From Saccharum officinarum (Eukaryota; Streptophyta; Magnoliopsida; Poales; Poaceae), in contig CM036231.1 in assembly GCA_020631735.1 (NCBI GenBank), forward strand, positions 2,321,831 through 2,385,830: 64,000 nt of DNA, in the 5' to 3' direction. The notes under the pieces are model-generated. The model was not told the DNA's origin and searched no databases. It saw only the letters and a program-made list of their open reading frames with translations. Shown here piece after piece: positions 1 through 9,529 of this stretch. Both the position numbers and the translations under genes were made by a program. Every line of letters begins with the position of its first letter. The stretch's first letter is position 1.

Positions 1-71
1 GTGATTTTGGTTCATTGTTGTTGTTTTTTGTGTATTTTTCTTATTTGTTTTATTTTTTTGCTTTGTTGTAG

Positions 72-737
72 CAGCTTGAAAAGAGACTTGCTTCTGATGT
101 GGAGGCTGAAAGGAGGCAAGAAATACTTGAACAAGAGAGAGCGAGAGATGATGATGCTCATGATCATGTACTTTAGATTGTCGTAGTTTAGAATTTAGAT
201 TCAGGGGTGAGCATTTGAAAACTTTTAACGTTTTGTAAATATTGAATTTGGGCAGGATGAAGTTGTGGTTATGCCTTTGTTAATGTGTAAAGATAACTTT
301 GTCACTGAGCCTACCTTGTGGTTGGAGTATGCTACTGAAGAGGCAAAATCTTCTTTTGATACATTTGTTAAACATAAGCGAACATAAATTTTGTTGTGCC
401 TGTTTTTTTCATATATTTTTCCTGATGGAATGTGCTTGTTTCTAGAATTTGAAACTGAATTTTCTATTGCTGAAAATGAGAGATGTTTGCCTCGTGTTGT
501 TGATTGCAGCAAATTTTATCATGTATTTATGTTTTTGTTGTGATGGGGAGACATATGTAAAGCAAATTTTAATGGTATTGTTATTTTTTTGTGTGTTTTC
601 AGTCTTCGTGTTCAAGTGCTTCGCCGAGCTATGTTTTCGAAGGCTATCTCAGTTCGGAGGTGGATCATGTTTTAGATAAGGTTGTTGAAGATTTGATTGA
701 AGAAGCAGCAGCTGTTGTTGCTTCAGAAAATATTTGA
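72..737 (+). CDS. Antisense multi-exon gene of the Tat element, 3' exons only
   Basis: Four exon-like blocks run opposite to the retrotransposon: 72-167, 256 to about 366, 446-522 and 603-737. Each follows a pyrimidine-rich tract ending in AG (for example TTGCTTTGTTGTAG before 72 and TGTGTGTTTTCAG before 603). Donor-like GT lies at 168 and 523. The first block is charged and coiled-coil-like (starts QLEKRLASDV). The last ends with the acidic helix-like VVEDLIEEAAAVVASENI and a TGA at 735-737. Exon 3 to exon 4 phase agrees (77 nt then phase 0). Exon 2 to exon 3 does not with a canonical donor, so that junction may be mutated. The 5' part lies outside the window. Antisense ORFs between integrase and 3' LTR are known for Tat elements such as maize Grande. 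The function is unknown. Confidence 0.5.
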
Positions 738-837
738 TATGCACATTTGTTGACATAATAATGTGTTATTTGTGTAATATTGTGGTTTGGGAGACATTTT
801 TTGTGCAATATGGTTTATTATGCGAAAATAATGTTGT

Positions 838-2006
838 CCCCTTACTTTTTTTAAGCGAAGGTGACGCGCAGACTTCGTTTTTTTTTTCAAATTTCACCTT
901 GGTGAATTTGAAAACACCGTCCCCTCACTTTTTAGTGAAGGCGAAGCGTAGACTTCGTTTTTTTTGTCAAAATTCACCTTAGTGAATTTGAAAACACCGT
1001 CCCCTCACTTTTTAAGCGAAGGCGAAGCGTAGACTTCGTTTTTTTGTCAAATTTCACCTTAGTGAATTTGAAAATACCGTCCCCTCACTTTTTAGCGAAG
1101 GCGAAGCGTAGACTTTTTTTTTGTCAAATTTTACCTTAGTGAATTTGAAAACACCGTCCCCTCACTTTTTAGCGAAGACGAAGCGTAGACTTCGTTTTTT
1201 GTCAAATTTCACCTTAGTGAATTTGAAAACACTGTCCCCTCACTTTTAAGCGAAGGCGACATGTGAACTTTGTTTTTGAAGTAAAAAATTCACCTTAGTG
1301 AATTTGAAAACGTTATTCGCTCTTTTTGGCGAAGGCAACATGTATACTTCATTTTTGAAGTCAAAAATTCACCTTAGTGAATTTGAAAACGTTATTCGCT
1401 CTTTTTGGTGAACGCAACATGTAGACTTCATTTTTGAAGTCAAAAATTCATCTTAGTGAATTTGAAAACGTTATTCGCTCTTTTTGGTGAAGGCAACATG
1501 TAGACTTCATTTTTGAAGTCAAAAATTTAACTTAGTGAATTTGAAAATAATATTCGCTCTTTTTGGCGAAGGCAACATGTAGACTTCATTTTTGAAGTCA
1601 AAAATTCACCTTAGTGAATTTAAAAACGTTATTCGCTCTTTTTGGCGAAGGCAACATGTAGACTTCATTTTTGAAGTAAAAAATTCACATTAGTGAATTT
1701 GAAAATGATATTCGCTCTTTTTTGCGAAGGCAACATGTAGACTTTATTTTTGAAGTCAAAAATTCATCTTAGTGAATTTGAAAACGTTATTCGCTCTTTT
1801 TGGCGAAGGCAACATGTAGACTTCATTTTTGAAGTAAAAAATTCACCTTAGTGAATTTGAAAATGTTATTCGTTCTTTTTGGCGAAGGCAACATGTAGAC
1901 TTTATTTTTGAAGTAAAAAATTCACCTTAGTGAATTTAAAAACGTTATTCGCTCTTTTTGGCGAAGGCAACATGTAGACTTCGTTTTGAAGTCAAAATTC
2001 ACCTTA

Positions 2007-2010
<4 letters not shown>
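838..2010. repeat. Tandem array, about 80-bp unit, 14-15 copies, two subfamilies
   Basis: The anchor GTGAATTTGAAAA recurs near 902, 982, 1062, 1139, 1217, 1298, 1378 and on to about 2000. The first five or so units carry CACCGTCCCCTCAC and GCGAAGCGTAGACTTCG. From about 1235 the units change to GTTATTCGCTCTTTTTGG and GCAACATGTAGACTTCA. Each unit contains two short palindromes (TTCACCTTAGTGAA; ACTTCATTTTTGAAGT). The array lies between the antisense exons and the integrase end, as expected for Tat 3' spaces. Confidence 0.93.

Positions 2011-2045
<35 letters not shown>
2011..2045. repeat. (TA)n microsatellite
   Basis: An uninterrupted TA dinucleotide run of about 35 bp directly abuts the last 80-bp repeat unit. 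The remaining 2046-2324 is AT-rich 3' space of the Tat element with no convincing coding exon. Confidence 0.95.
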
Positions 2046-2048
<3 letters not shown>

Positions 2049-2324
2049 AAGTATAATGATGCTACCTACTTTGGTTGTTTTGTCGATGCATGAGTATATT
2101 TGAAGTATACTCTTCGGCCTTTAATAGGATTATTTCTAGGGGAACTAGTTTTCTCATTTATACTTTGATGAGAATTTACAATAAAGACTGCCTCGTTAAA
2201 AAATCACTCACCCTGCGAAGGGTTTCCCCTGAGTGGAAAAAGAGTGCAGCTCGTTTACATTTGAATTGAAATTTTTTTAAAATGTAAAAGCTAATCTATT
2301 TTGTATAAAAATTGAAAATAAATT

Positions 2325-3547
2325 CTAGGGGTAGTATCTGCGTAGGTCTTGAATGTTGAATGTGTGATCAATTTCTTTTCCACTCATACCTGCTAGGTGG
2401 AATGCTCCTAGCTTGTTAGTTCTTATGATGAGATATTGTCCTTCCCATTTTTGCTGAAATTTTCCGACTGTGTCTTCATTTCTTTTTCTTTTCAAGACGA
2501 AGTCTCCTGGTGATAATTGTCTTGGTTTAACTTTCTTATTGTACCAATTTTTTGTTTCCTTCTGATATTTCTCAAGATTCTGGATCGCTTTCATTCTTTT
2601 TTCCTCTAGTAAGTCTTTGCTTGTCATTTGTTGATCTTCATCTATTATTTTGATATTTGTTCTTGGGCCTTGAAATTGTATTTCTTCAGGCATCGTTGCT
2701 TCTTCTCCATAAAGTAATTTGAAGGAGGTGAAGTTTGTTGATCTTGAAACTATAGTGTTGTGTGCCCAAACAACTTTAGGTAACTCATCCACCCATTTGC
2801 CTTTGGACAGCCTCACTAGGCATTTTGATATTCCTGTGCATATGATTCCATTTGCTCGTTCAACTGCACCGTTTGACTGTGGGTGTTTTACTGATGCAAA
2901 ACATAGTTGAATTCCCAAGCTTTGGCAATACTCTCTGAAATCTTGGCTATCAAATTGAGTTCCATTATCTACTGTTATGTGCCTTGGAACTCCGAAGCGA
3001 CAAATGATGTTTTGCCAAAGAAATTTCTTCATTGTGAATGATGACATGTTTGTCACTGGTTTAGCTTCGATCCACTTAGTGAAATATTCCACTGCTACTA
3101 CTGCATATTGAAGGTTTCCTTGTGATGCAGGTAATTTTCCAATGATGTTAATTTCCCATCTTGCCAATGGCCAAGTTTGTTCTATTGTATGTAAATTTAT
3201 TACTGGAGCCTTTGTTTTGCTTGCAGATATTTGGCAATTATGACAAGATTTGACAATTTTTTTGCTATCATTTTGGGCTGATGGCCAATAAAATCCTTGA
3301 CGAAATGTTTTTACTGTCATTGTTCTTGCTCCAGGATGTGTGCCGCAAATTCCTTCGTGTATTTCTGAAAGTAACTTTTTCCCTCTTCTGCTGATATGTA
3401 TTTGAGTAATGGTGCACATATTCCTTGTTTGTATAGCTGATTGTTGATGATCTTGTAATTTCTTGTTCTTTGCTTCATTCTTATATCATTGACTTCGTTT
3501 TCAGGCTCATAGTGCCCACGAAGGTAAGCCATGATTGGGGCTCTCAA
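2325..3547 (-). pseudogene. pol: Tat element 1 integrase, broken, first catalytic Asp replaced
   Basis: The main frame (3419-2325) has the zinc-binding H-H-C-C segment (HEGICGTH, CHNCQ), the integrase core with second acid in TVDNGTQFDS and third acid in GAVERANG, and a C-terminal basic domain ending DLRRYYP. The position of the first catalytic aspartate reads WEINIIGKL, with Asn where relatives have Asp. The upstream segment (3547-3317) is in another frame, so at least one frameshift separates the N-terminus from the core. Integration activity is therefore unlikely from this copy. Integrase would normally insert the cDNA of the element; here it is a fossil. Confidence 0.9.
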
Positions 3548-3586
3548 ATCTTCACTTTGTATTATATAGATTTCTCTGGGAGTAAC

Positions 3587-4842
3587 TTATACTTCTTTGA
3601 TGGATGCTTGTTTCAAGATTTGATAGAAAACATCTTGAGGGAGGCTTGTATTTTGTGCTGCAGCTTTTACTAGTTCGTCGGCATCTGCATTGTCATTTCT
3701 TGAGATGTTTTTTACTGTGAAACCTTCAAAATATTTTTCTTGATCTCTGAGAAATTGCAAGTATCTTGCTAATTCTGGGTCTCTTGCTTTTGTAGTCTTT
3801 TTCAATGTGTCCTGCTATAATTTGTGAATCTGTTTTGATTACTAATCTTTGGATTCCTATTGCTTTTGCTTTGCAAAGTCCCAGTAAAACGGCTTCGTAT
3901 TATGCTATGTTGTTTGTACATTGAAATTCTAGTCTTACAACATATTTCATCTTTATGCCTGAAGGTGAGGTAATTATTGCGGCTGCTCCGCCCCTGCGAA
4001 GCCCATGCGCCATCGCAATATATTGTCCATTCTGGTTGCTTCTTTTCTTCGCTTGAACTTTGGGAGGGTGTCCAATCTGCTATGAAATCTGCTAGAACTT
4101 GAGATTTTATTGATGTTCTCTTTTCAAATTCTATAAAATGTTGAGATAATTCTGCTGCCCATTTTCCCAGTCTTTCTGTTGTTCTACAACTTTGTAATAC
4201 TTCTTTCAAAGGGTAATTTATGAGAACTCTGATTTTGTGGGCCTGAAAGTAGTGCTTCAACTTTCTTGATGCTGTTAAAACTGTGTATGCGATTTTCTCA
4301 ATCTCGGAATAGTATGCTTTTGATCCAGATAATGCTTCTGAAACATAGTAGACTGGTACTTGATGTTTTGAATGATTTGTTTCTTGTTCTTGGACTAGTA
4401 CTGCACTTACTGCTGTTTCTGTGGCTGAGACGTATAATAGCAAATCTGCTCCTGGTGTTGGTGAAATCAATGTGTTTGGCTGTAATAGATACTTTTTTAT
4501 TTCTTCAAATGCATGTTGCTGCGAAAGTCCCCAGATGAAGTCTCTTTTGGATCCTTTGAGTGCCTGAAATATTGGTAGGCTTCGCTCTGCTGATTTTGAG
4601 ACGAATCTGTTTAAAGCTACAAGTCTTCCAGTCAATTTTTGAACATCTTTTATGTTTTCAGGAATTCTCATGTTCACAATTGCTTGAACTTTGTCTGGGT
4701 TCGGATCTATCCCTTTTGCCGATACAATGTAGCCTAAGATTTTTCCTTTCTGAACTCTGAAGGTACATTTTTCGGGGTTTAGTTTCAAATTTTCTTTTCT
4801 CAAATTTGTGAATATGATCTTATCTTTTCTTGCTCTTGACAA
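3587..4842 (-). pseudogene. pol: Tat element 1 tandem RNase H domains, frameshifted
   Basis: The frame 4842-3802 begins just after the RT catalytic loop. It carries the RT thumb and connection, then a gypsy-type RNase H-like segment (LLYVSATETAVSAVLVQEQE, EIEKIAYTVLTASRKLKHYF). A second, archaeal-type RNase H start follows (WTIYCDGAWASQGR), and its frame is then lost. The end of that second domain reappears in 3805-3587 (FTVKNISRNDNADADELVKA). Two RNase H modules in tandem are diagnostic of the Tat lineage. At least one frameshift lies near 3990, where the predicted protein abruptly becomes unlike the family. Confidence 0.85.
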
Positions 4843-4846
4843 CTAT

Positions 4847-5480
4847 ATCATCGACATAAGCTAGCAAATTTTTGCCAATCTGACTTTTAGCACTGTCCAA
4901 GTCATCCTAACAAATGTTGTGCCTGCATTGCGAAAGCCCCTCTGTCATTCTTACAAAGTAGTATGTTCCAAATGGTGTGATGAAACTTGTAAATTCTTCA
5001 TCTTCCTTTCTCATCCAAATTTGATGATATCCTGAGAAATAATCCAGGAAACTTAGCATTTCACTTCCAGCTGCCTGATCAACTAGTGTGTCGATTCTTG
5101 GTAGTGGGAAATTGTCTTTTGGGCATGCTTTGTTCAGGTCTGTAAAATCGATACACATTCGCCATTTTCCATTTTTTTTCTTGACCATGACGATATTTGC
5201 TAGCCAAGTTGTGAATTGAACCTCTCTTATGACTTTGGCATCTAACAATCTTTGGACTTTGGCTTTTGCAGCTTGTATTCTGTCTTCAGCTAACTTTCTT
5301 AGTTTTTGCTTTTTAGGTCTGAAATTTGGATTGATGTCGAGTTTGTGCTCAATTATATCTCTGCTCACTCCTAAATTATTGGGTGTCCATGCGAAGACAT
5401 CTTTGTTGCTTCGAAGAAATTCTATGAGTCTGTTTTCTTCTTCTTGAGAAAGTCATGTCCCTATGATTACTTGTTTGTCT
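4847..5480 (-). pseudogene. pol: Tat element 1 reverse transcriptase, frameshifted before YVDD
   Basis: The frame 5368-4907 shows canonical Ty3/gypsy RT blocks: KKKNGKWRMCIDFTDLNKAC, FPLPRIDTLVD, LSFLDYFSGYHQI and FITPFGTYYF. The frame then ends at 4907. The catalytic loop AYVDDIVVKSKK is present around 4865-4830 but in a different frame, so the copy is frameshifted between the palm and the active-site loop. The protein would normally copy element RNA into DNA in the virus-like particle. Confidence 0.9.
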
Positions 5481-5484
5481 GGGA

Positions 5485-6333
5485 CTAATGAGTCAAGAGA
5501 CACTTTTTTGTTTCTTCGACAGCTTGAGCTTTTGCTTGTGGCTTCGCATTTTCTGTTTTTTCTTTCGCTTCATCTTTGATTGTATGAATATTTTTCTGAC
5601 CAGGAGTGTATTCTTTTTCAATGTTTCTTGCTTCAGTTTGATCTCCGTGAACTGTGATAACTCCATTTATCGCAGGCATCTTCATACATAAGTAAGAGTA
5701 GCTTATTACTGCTTCAAATGCATTCAAAGTTTCCCTTCCAAAAAGTGCGTTATAGGGATAATGAATGTCCACCACATTGAATGCAATTTGTTCTGTTCTT
5801 GCATTGCTTACTGTTCCAAATGATACAGGAAGAACTATTCTTCCTATTGAGTAAATTGGCTTCCTACCAAAGCCGTAGAGTGGGTGTTCAACTCTTCCTA
5901 GAAGTTTGCGATCAATTTTCATGGCATCGATTGTTGCTGTAAATATAATGTCTGCAGAACTTCCACCATCAACTAGAATTTTTGAGACAGCCCATCCGTC
6001 AATATTTGCTTCAACTACCACTGCATCCATGTGTGGATAGTCTTTCAATTGCAAATCTTTTTCGGAAAATATGATTGGTAGATGAGACCATCTTATCTTT
6101 TTGTATGGGCCTTCTGTTGAAATAGAGTTTACTCTTCGAAAGTAATTCTTCTTTTGATTGTTGTTTTCATGATCAATGCTATTTCCTCCAATGATTGTCA
6201 TGATTCTTCCTTTGCTTTCCATTGAAGTTGATGGAGAGTTGTCTTGTTTGTTATTTCCTTGTGGATTGCTGTTTGCCACAGAGGATTCGGGCTGTAATTG
6301 TTGAAATTTGTTTGTTGTTGATTTTGCCTCCAT
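5485..6333 (-). pseudogene. pol: Tat element 1 aspartic protease region
   Basis: An open frame of about 280 codons contains the retropepsin-like active site VDGGSSADIIF, followed by a flap-like PLYGFGRKPIYSIGRIVLPV and the ALFGRETLNAFEAVIS helix, the usual arrangement in Tat proteases. It starts inside the gag-pol polyprotein, so the listed upstream end is only where the frame opens. A Lys/Glu-rich linker closes the segment before a stop. The active-site triad residues (D-G/S-G) are preserved. Confidence 0.85.
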
Positions 6334-7465
6334 TGGTTTGGATCATAAATTGCTACTGGTCCATAGCTATATGATGGTGATGGGCCTGGAATCATTGCTT
6401 GAGAGTGTCCAAATTGAATTGGGTAATAGGAGTTTTGTTGGCCTTGAATCATATGGTTGACAGCTTTTGATTGACGTGACATTTTGTTCTCTTCTTGTGT
6501 TTCTTCGATGCTTTTCTTTACTTTTGGACACATTTTTTATGTGTGTCCAGCCCCTTTGCCGTGAATGATGCAATACATGTCTTCTTGTCTTAGGGGTGTT
6601 CTTCCTCTTCCTCTTCCTCGTCCTCCTCTTCCTCTTGCGTTGAAGCTACCTCTTTCGAATGTTCTTTTGTTGTACTGACTGTTGTATTGATTTTAAGGTG
6701 GAAAATTGCTTTCAGTGGTTGAGTTGCTGTTTTCAACTTGATTGACTTGGCTGAAGTGTCTTCGCTCATAGTTATTTTGCTTTGGGGGATGAAAATTGCT
6801 GCTTTTGTTTTGATTTCTAAAGCTGTTTTCTTCCTCAATTCTTTTTCTGTAATCTTCATCGGATTTGCAGTATTTTTAGATTTTTTCGTAAAGCTGAGCA
6901 AGCGAGGTTGGCTTTTCTCGAGTAAGGTGTGCTGCACATTGTCCTGCCCGAAGTCCCTTGATTGCTGCAATTATGACAACTTCGTCTGGGATATTTGTGA
7001 TTTGAGATTTGATTTGAATGAACCTCTTGTAGTATTGACTTAGAGGTTCTTTGGGTTGTTGCTTGCAGTTGAATAAATCCATGTCTGTAAGACTAGTTGG
7101 TTGAAATCCTTAGAAGTCAACAAGCAGATTTGTCTTTAGTTGTTCCCATGAATGTATGGATTTTGCTTTTAGGGATGAATACCAGTGTTGTGCTGGACCT
7201 TTGACTGCCATGACAAGTGACTTTGCAAGTGTAGTATTGTCCCCACCTCCGGCAATTACTGCGGCTTCAAAACTCATTAAGAACTGCCTTGGGTCTGATT
7301 CACCATCAAATGTTGATATCATATTGAATTTATACCCTATATGCCATTGAGCTAACTGCAAATTTGTTGACAGTGGGGAGCTTGTATCAATTGATATGAA
7401 TGTTTTTTGTTGTTTTTCTCTTGAGAGATTCTTGTTGTCGGGTGCGATTCTTCTTGATTTGCATT
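6198..7465 (-). pseudogene. gag: Tat element 1 gag, several stops and cut by the assembly gap
   Basis: In minus-strand order the frames show a Retrotrans_gag core (FDGESDPRQFLMSFEAAV, GPAQHWYSSLKAKSIHSW, QYYKRFIQIKSQITNIPD), an Arg/Gly-rich tract (GGRGRGRGRTPLRQ) and a zinc-knuckle-like YCIIHGKGAGHT...KMCP. A Gln/Asn/Pro-rich tail then runs into the protease. Stops occur near 7110, 6875, 6690 and 6540. The N-terminus is replaced by Ns. Gag normally forms the virus-like particle and binds RNA. The copy is a pseudogene. Confidence 0.85.
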
Positions 7466-7565
7466 NNNNNNNNNNNNNNNNNNNNNNNNNNNNNNNNNNN
7501 NNNNNNNNNNNNNNNNNNNNNNNNNNNNNNNNNNNNNNNNNNNNNNNNNNNNNNNNNNNNNNNNN
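7466..7565. other. Assembly gap (100 N)
   Basis: A run of exactly 100 N, the usual placeholder for unknown length. It truncates gag of Tat element 1; the 5' LTR of that element is probably collapsed here or never assembled. Confidence 0.99.
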
Positions 7566-7655
7566 TAAAATCAATATTTTTCTGTCCCCTTCATGCTACT
7601 TTTCTATCCTCTCTTGACCTCAAAGCATATTACTTCTTTCCCACAATGCTCCCTC

Positions 7656-7830
7656 CACGGCACAATGCGGACCTGGCATACAACACAGTACGTTGGCCCG
7701 CGCCCGCCCGCCAGCCTTGGCCCACGCATCAGCCACGGGAGCAAGGCGAAATTGCTAGGTACACCCCGTGGTGTATATACAAAGAGGTTGAATCCATTTT
7801 CTAAGCTTAGAAAAATTCCTAAAAAATCCT
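7656..7830 (+). repeat. Direct repeat copy A (partner at 36461-36640)
   Basis: The block around GGACCTGGCATACAACACAG and GCTAGGTACACCCCGTGG is repeated in the same orientation at 36461-36640 with scattered differences. Between the copies lie an LTR-like unit (7887-9007 plus 35736-36460) and the nested Tat element. It is probably part of an older repeat into which the Tat element inserted. The remaining 7566-7655 and 7831-7886 show nothing recognisable. Confidence 0.7.
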
Positions 7831-7886
7831 AAAAAATGGTGGCAGTCTTTGACTAACGGCTAAGCTAGTTGGGGTCGATGGGAGGC

Positions 7887-9007
7887 TGTAACACCCCGTG
7901 TTTTGCATCCAAAAAACCACTAAAAATTTGAAAATTTTGAAACTTTACAACAAGCTAAAACTTGACTAATTTAGTAAACACAAAATCCTTTTGAAAAATC
8001 TTTTTCCAAATCCTTGCATCAAAACAGACCATGTGCATTTATGATTGAAATGTTTGAATGTTTGAATGCTTGCTTGACCTAGAAGTTATTTGGCACCAAA
8101 TATTCTCCCTTGACTTTCCCTTCAACAATCCTTGATCATCTACCCTGAAAACCATCCTTGGGCATCCCCTAAATTTCCAAACCATCCATCTTTCAAAATT
8201 CCTTGAAATTCAAATCCAAACCAAATCAAATAAACCCTAGTTTATTTCTAGGAAAATAGAAAAACAAAACTTATATAGAAAAGGGACATGGGCTCAATCT
8301 CTCTCTCTTTCCTTCTTTTGGCCCGCGCCGCAGCCCGCTTGGGCCGCTCCTAGCCCAGCTCGTGCGCGCGCCCGCACCCTCTCTCCCGCTTGGGCTAGCC
8401 GGCTGCTCGGCCTAGCCCCCGCACGCCCGCAGCCTCGTCCTCTCCCTCTCGCGCTAGCTGATGCCCTGGTCCCACCTGTCATCTTCGTCATCCTCACAAC
8501 GACGACGACAGGAATACCACGTCGCCATACTCGTCGCCTTGAGCTCGCAGCCGCTCCGCCAATGGTCAAGCGAATAAGGGCGACGCCACGGTGGACCCAC
8601 CAAGGCGTGCCGACCTTATCCCCTTCGCCACGCTGCAGCACATGGCGAACCGACCGCTGTCGCTGCCATGGCCGTGCTTGGTCCCCGCTCCTCCTCTAGC
8701 CATGTTTGGATAAGCACGGCTTGTAGTCGCAGGCCAGCTCATCACCAACGGATAAGACCACGTGCGCAACAGCGCAAGGGATAAAAGATCTCCCGGCGGC
8801 GAGAAATATCTCGCTGGCAGAACTAACCTTGCCGGCCTATAAATAGGCCTAGCCGACGAGCGTCTCGACCATCCATTAGCGCTGCTAGCTCCCCTTAGCT
8901 TAGGAACATCTCATCTCCCCCTTATCTTCTCTTCTCCCCTCTTCTTCCGAGCTATGCTCTAGCTCGATTCATCCCAAATTTGTCGCCGTGGCCGCATTGG
9001 TAGCGAG
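7887..9007 (+). repeat. LTR-like or promoter-like unit interrupted by Tat element 2
   Basis: The sequence starts TGTAACACCCCGTG, a start common among large grass gypsy LTRs, then changes from AT-rich to GC-rich. It has a TATA-like CCTATAAATAGG at 8836-8847, followed by a C/T-rich leader. It stops at GCGAG (9003-9007), the target duplication of the Tat insertion, and resumes at 35736. No protein frame here looks real. A Tekay/Del-type LTR is the best guess, but the other end was not found. Confidence 0.45.
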
Positions 9008-9466
9008 TGTTGATACGGGACCCATAGGGTTCCCCAACAACGTGACTATAAGTCGTGGGCCCTAGCCTGGCCCACGAACTAGAACTAGAAAAGGTGTAGC
9101 ATCTAGTACACCGAATCCGAATAGAATAGGCCAGACTAACCGGATTCCTATGGAAAGTAACTTCTGTATCTAGTTCAGGACACCTTCTCTGGATCCGACT
9201 AGGATTGTAACCGCACCACAGCCTTCTCTACCAATATAAAGAGAGGTCGTGGGCACCCCTGTGACAAGAGACGATACAACACAATCAATCCAACGCAAAG
9301 GCTAACGCCGACTAGACGTAGGGTTATTACTCGATCATCGATCGAGGGCCCGAACTAGTATAAATCGATTGTCTCTGCGTTCACCGTCGAGTTCTAGCAC
9401 GCGCCGAAGCCCGAACAACTGTCCTGGGTACCCCTGTGGTAGGCTATTGGTGGTCAAACACCGACA
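9008..9466 (+). repeat. 5' LTR of Tat element 2
   Basis: It begins TGTTGATACGGGACCC and ends CACCGACA. A TATA-like AATATAAAGA lies at about 9234-9243, a plausible promoter for element RNA. The start TGTT pairs with a diverged TATC in the 3' copy. Confidence 0.93.
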
Positions 9467-9467
9467 G

Positions 9468-9486
9468 CTGGTGCGCCAGGTAGGGG
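9468..9486 (+). promoter_or_regulatory. Primer binding site of Tat element 2
   Basis: Immediately after the 5' LTR comes TGGTGCGCCAGGTAGGGG, the usual PBS position and a sequence recurrent after RIRE2/Tat-type grass LTRs. The tRNA species was not checked. Confidence 0.7.
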
Positions 9487-9529
9487 CTTTCGGCGCAATC
9501 ACGATCAAGAGCTCTACGGATTTCGACGA

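Larger units (their letters stand above)
1..7465 (-). mobile_element. Tat-lineage Ty3/gypsy retrotransposon 1, partial and decayed
   Basis: Reading the minus strand from the gap, the order is gag, protease, reverse transcriptase, a double RNase H, integrase, then a long 3' space with a tandem array and opposite-strand exons. Gag-PR-RT-RH-INT order defines Ty3/gypsy. Two successive RNase H-like segments plus a large 3' space with antisense coding capacity are typical of the Tat lineage (Grande/RIRE2-like). No LTR of this copy is in view: the 3' end lies before base 1 and the 5' end is hidden by the N gap. Frames are broken in gag, RT, RNase H and integrase, so this copy cannot be autonomous. 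The order and motifs are seen; the lineage is inferred from family knowledge. Confidence 0.88.

Noticed and set aside
449..679. Hydrophobic 76-aa plus-strand frame
   Set aside because: It runs through an intron-like T-rich tract and across exon borders. The alternative frame in 446-522 and 603-737 is more protein-like and phase-consistent.
8294..8769. Arg/Ala-rich minus-strand frames in GC-rich sequence
   Set aside because: Low-complexity composition, no motif, and they lie in an LTR-like unit; open frames are expected by chance at this GC content.
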